Source: an uncultured Collinsella sp.
Lineage (GTDB): Bacteria > Actinomycetota > Coriobacteriia > Coriobacteriales > Coriobacteriaceae
NCBI GenBank assembly: GCA_900547285.1
Contig: URGF01000018.1
Span: forward strand, 1-22,487
Reading direction: 5' to 3'
DNA length: 22,487 bases
The position numbers were made by a program, and so were the translations under genes. This document shows, one piece after another, positions 20,699 through 22,487 of the stretch (positions are counted from its first letter, which is position 1; the number at the start of each line of letters is the position of its first letter). The notes beneath the pieces were generated by a model. That model was not told the DNA's origin. It did no database searches and saw only the letters and a program-made list of their open reading frames with translations.

Positions 20699-21952
20699 CT
20701 ACGCTCGCTCGTATTTCGTGGCGCGGCCTGTCCCCTGTTTCATGATCGCGTTTCGGCTGAGCAGAGATTCGAGCGCGGACAGTGTTCGCGCACGGCTCAG
20801 CCCCGTCTGTTTCTCAATCTCACTTCGCGACATAATTCGTCTGCCCGACAAGGCCTTAAGAACCTGAGCCTCTTCTCCAGACCCTTCAAAGGCATCGGTA
20901 ACGGGCAACGCGACAGCTACCACGCCGCCACGAATATCAAAGACCGGCTGATTAATCGAATCGCGATAGGCACGCCTAATGCGCGCAATTCCCGTTCCAA
21001 ACTTCTCGATATAGTCCAACTTTAAGAAGACCTCGGCAACGATGGGATTTCTGAGCACGGATATCTGTCCATACAGGTATTGCTCCGTCGTCAAGCCAGC
21101 GGGCAACGACCCGGGTGAAGTCACAACGACGCGATCATCATACAGAGCAACCTGAACATTCGCTTGCACGTCCCACGTCCGATGCACTAGAGCGTTTGCA
21201 ACTGCCTCGCGGAATGCCTCGAGGGGAATCCGGTCGGTCTGAACACGCTCGACACCTTCGATGCGCTCATAACGATAGTAGCGCGCGAACATGGCAACTG
21301 CTCTATCAACCTGCTCAATTGCAGACAGGCCCGTCGTCGTCTCACGATCTAAAAGCACGTCCTCGGTGTCGCCAAAACGAACGCAGTCGATGCCCGGAAA
21401 TTCGTTGTTATCCGCCAATATCGCCGCGGCATTGGTATAGCCATCCTTGCCGAGCAGGCGAAGCGTTCGCATAATATCCGACGTGAGCTCAGAAATGCCT
21501 AGATGCTCGATGCACTTGTGTTCGAGCGTATGAAAACTCAGGTCCTGGCGAGCCGAGGTGAGCGCATCGAACGTCAGATTGCTGCCTTCGAGCGTCAGCC
21601 TGCCGTATTCAAAACGGTCGACCTCTACCGTCGCCGAATCATTTCGCCTGTAGGCCTTCCCCTTGCTTCGATAGGGCTTGTCCTGCCCCTCGTAAACCGT
21701 AAGCGTTACAGTTCCGCGGTTCTCGTCGAGCTCGAGCGTGTAACGAGGCGCAGGATCCAGACTGTCATTAATCATGTTCTCGATGCGCAGACACTCCGCA
21801 ACCGGGTCAGAAAGACCGACTGCAACACCACCGTCGTCAACGCCAAACTCTATCTTGCCCGTCCCGTAGTTTGCATAGGCGCTCACCGTTTTAAGAAACG
21901 TCGGCGTTACGCTTTCCTTGTATTCGACGGTAGGACTCTCTCTGACAACCAT
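20699..21952 (-). CDS. AlbA_2/Schlafen-type DNA-binding protein with GHKL-like ATPase and C-terminal winged helix
   Basis: A 417-residue putative transcription regulator. The N-terminal AlbA_2 domain (about 8-118) begins SPTVEYKESVTPTFLKTVSAYANYGTG and includes IEFGVDDGGVAVGL. A HATPase_c_4-like region (about 225-345) contains IPLEAFREAVANALVHRTW and IEKFGTGIARI. The C-terminus (about 355-417) is a winged helix (MSRSEIEKQTGLSRARTLSALESLL). The family is widespread and poorly characterised. I chose ATG 21952 because AAGGAGAAGGA lies just upstream; the in-frame starts at 21976 and 21982 have no ribosome site. Repeated TTGCGTACGG and AAGACGAAAA motifs upstream suggest autoregulation. It may or may not belong to the sugar-acid module. 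Confidence 0.85.
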   Translation of the reverse strand: MVVRESPTVEYKESVTPTFLKTVSAYANYGTGKIEFGVDDGGVAVGLSDPVAECLRIENMINDSLDPAPRYTLELDENRGTVTLTVYEGQDKPYRSKGKAYRRNDSATVEVDRFEYGRLTLEGSNLTFDALTSARQDLSFHTLEHKCIEHLGISELTSDIMRTLRLLGKDGYTNAAAILADNNEFPGIDCVRFGDTEDVLLDRETTTGLSAIEQVDRAVAMFARYYRYERIEGVERVQTDRIPLEAFREAVANALVHRTWDVQANVQVALYDDRVVVTSPGSLPAGLTTEQYLYGQISVLRNPIVAEVFLKLDYIEKFGTGIARIRRAYRDSINQPVFDIRGGVVAVALPVTDAFEGSGEEAQVLKALSGRRIMSRSEIEKQTGLSRARTLSALESLLSRNAIMKQGTGRATKYERA

Positions 21953-21996
21953 ACGTACGGTCCTTCTCCTTTTCATGCTCATCTGAACCGTATTAT

Positions 21997-22124
21997 AAGA
22001 CGAAAAACATTTGCGTACGGCTTAGAATCAGACGCAAACTGTTTTCGTCTTATTTGCGTACGGAAACTAGATACAAATTTCACGTTCATACGACTATTTA
22101 CCAAACGCATAGTGTTTTCGTCCG
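21997..22124. promoter_or_regulatory. Cluster of repeated operator-like motifs upstream of the AlbA-type gene
   Basis: AAGACGAAAAACATTTGCGT (21997-22016) is an imperfect inverted copy of ACGCAAACTGTTTTCGTCTT (22032-22051). A third, weaker copy lies at 22105-22124 (16 of 20 matching the second). TTGCGTACGG occurs at 22011 and 22054, and a related CGTACGGT lies next to the start codon. Several sites around the promoter region suggest control by the AlbA/winged-helix protein itself. Confidence 0.6.
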
Positions 22125-22146
22125 GCAATGCGTCCGTAATCCAAAC

Positions 22147-22180
22147 AAAAAGGCCCCGAGCTCGTGTTGAACTCGGGACC
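22147..22180 (-). terminator. Minus-strand terminator between divergent genes
   Basis: GGTCCCGAG/CTCGGGGCC stem followed by TTTTTGTTT on the minus strand. The single non-Watson-Crick pair is U.G on the minus strand but C.A on the plus strand, favouring minus-strand RNA. It lies about 195 nt upstream of the AlbA-type start. Confidence 0.7.
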
Positions 22181-22267
22181 TCTTGCGCCGCGCATCTATG
22201 AGAGGAGAAATGCGATGCGCACGGGCGCTACTCCATGTAGCAGATATCGCGACGAGCGGCTGCAACC

Positions 22268-22296
22268 GTTCACCTTTTAAAAGTGAACGTTCACCT
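22268..22296. promoter_or_regulatory. Operator GTGAACGTTCAC with an extra half-site
   Basis: GTTCAC-n9-GTGAAC-GTTCAC gives two overlapping dyads. The right one, AGTGAACGTTCACCT, shares its core with the 24-bp palindrome at 19452-19475. A further GAACGTTTC lies at 22374-22382, next to the reductase ribosome site. Confidence 0.7.
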
Positions 22297-22336
22297 GATT
22301 CTAGGAAAACCTGACTTTTAATTCCTCCGCTTCTCC

Positions 22337-22342
22337 TATACT
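22337..22342 (+). promoter_or_regulatory. -10 box of the reductase gene
   Basis: TATACT, identical to the -10 of the kdgK and yczE-like promoters. The -35 region is not clear (CTGACT is 20 bp upstream). Confidence 0.5.
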
Positions 22343-22399
22343 GAACTTGTAATAGAAGCAAGACTTATATAGATGAACGTTTCTTTTGGAAGGATTGTA

Positions 22400-22487
22400 A
22401 TGTCTAACCTTATGGACAGCTTCCGCCTGGACGGCAAGGTCGCGCTCGTAACCGGCGCCACCTATGGCATTGGCATGGCCATCGCCG
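22400..22487 (+). CDS. Short-chain dehydrogenase/reductase, 5' end only (KduD/gluconate 5-dehydrogenase-like)
   Basis: Only 29 residues are visible: MSNLMDSFRLDGKVALVTG followed by ATYGIGMAIA. This is the N-terminal Rossmann glycine motif TG-x3-G-x-G of SDR enzymes. The FRLDGKVALVTGA opening is typical of gluconate 5-dehydrogenase and 2-deoxy-D-gluconate 3-dehydrogenase (KduD). KduD makes KDG, the substrate of the kdgK enzyme, and the neighbourhood supports this role, but other SDRs share the motif. The ribosome site GGAAGGA is present. The gene runs off the right edge. Confidence 0.8.
   Translation, partial: MSNLMDSFRLDGKVALVTGATYGIGMAIA

Larger units (their letters stand above)
21953..22399. 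other. 447-nt divergent regulatory interval
   Basis: No convincing gene lies here. It holds inverted repeats near the AlbA-type gene, a minus-strand terminator with no obvious source gene, a GTGAACGTTCAC operator, and the reductase promoter. Confidence 0.7.

Noticed and set aside
22215..22280. Small plus-strand ORF (21 codons) with AGAGGAG 7 nt upstream
   Set aside because: The ribosome site is good, but the ORF lies upstream of the reductase promoter and in line with operator half-sites, and nothing supports its being translated.
1..22487. CRISPR arrays, tRNA or rRNA genes, insertion sequences
   Set aside because: I saw no regularly spaced repeats, cloverleaf patterns, rRNA segments or transposase genes. 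The T-arm-like GTTCAAC near 22165 belongs to a terminator loop.

Overview
This window looks like chromosomal DNA of a high-GC actinobacterium of the class Coriobacteriia, most likely Collinsella or a close relative. The inference rests on gene content (an orphan GlnR-type regulator beside a glutamine synthetase, a moaA/moaC-mobB pair, NAD-dependent ligase), on the codon and base composition, and on abundant short palindromic intergenic repeats. No database search was possible.

Left part (1-6394). On the minus strand lie the start of a beta-glucoside-type PTS permease and its LicT/BglG antiterminator. The antiterminator gene carries its own RAT-like RNA and an overlapping terminator whose 3' arm is also its ribosome binding site. 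A histidine phosphatase follows, then the molybdenum-cofactor pair moaA and a moaC-mobB fusion, 4 nt apart. Next comes a nuclease-like (DUF559/AbiEi-like) gene flanked by two almost identical palindromes.

Middle part (6395-16078). A plus-strand MATE exporter and a BmrR-like MerR regulator share a MerR-type promoter. They converge on minus-strand ligA, followed by an HtrA-type serine protease. Next are a GlnR-like orphan response regulator and a glutamine synthetase homologue that lacks several metal ligands, with a GlnR-box-like site upstream of the synthetase. A LacI regulator closes this part.

Right part (16079-22487). This is a 2-keto-3-deoxygluconate module: a LacI regulator, KDG kinase and KDPG aldolase, then a convergent GntR/FCD regulator, a YczE-like membrane protein, a divergent AlbA/Schlafen-type ATPase regulator, and the start of a KduD/gluconate-5-dehydrogenase-like reductase. 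Two promoters here share the same -35/-10 boxes and a CGAAACCGATTTCG operator. Two palindromes centred on GTGAACGTTCAC lie upstream of other genes of the module.

The strongest candidate for something undescribed is a set of three structured RNA modules (A, B, C) in the leaders of this module. Module A is a long hairpin with a conserved ACCCTACC apical loop, upstream of both kdgK and the yczE-like gene. Module B is a long hairpin with a CARTCCCATWC loop. Module C is a three-stem element with an identical 18-nt core and compensatory stem changes, upstream of both eda and the yczE-like gene. I could not match any of them to a known riboswitch class.
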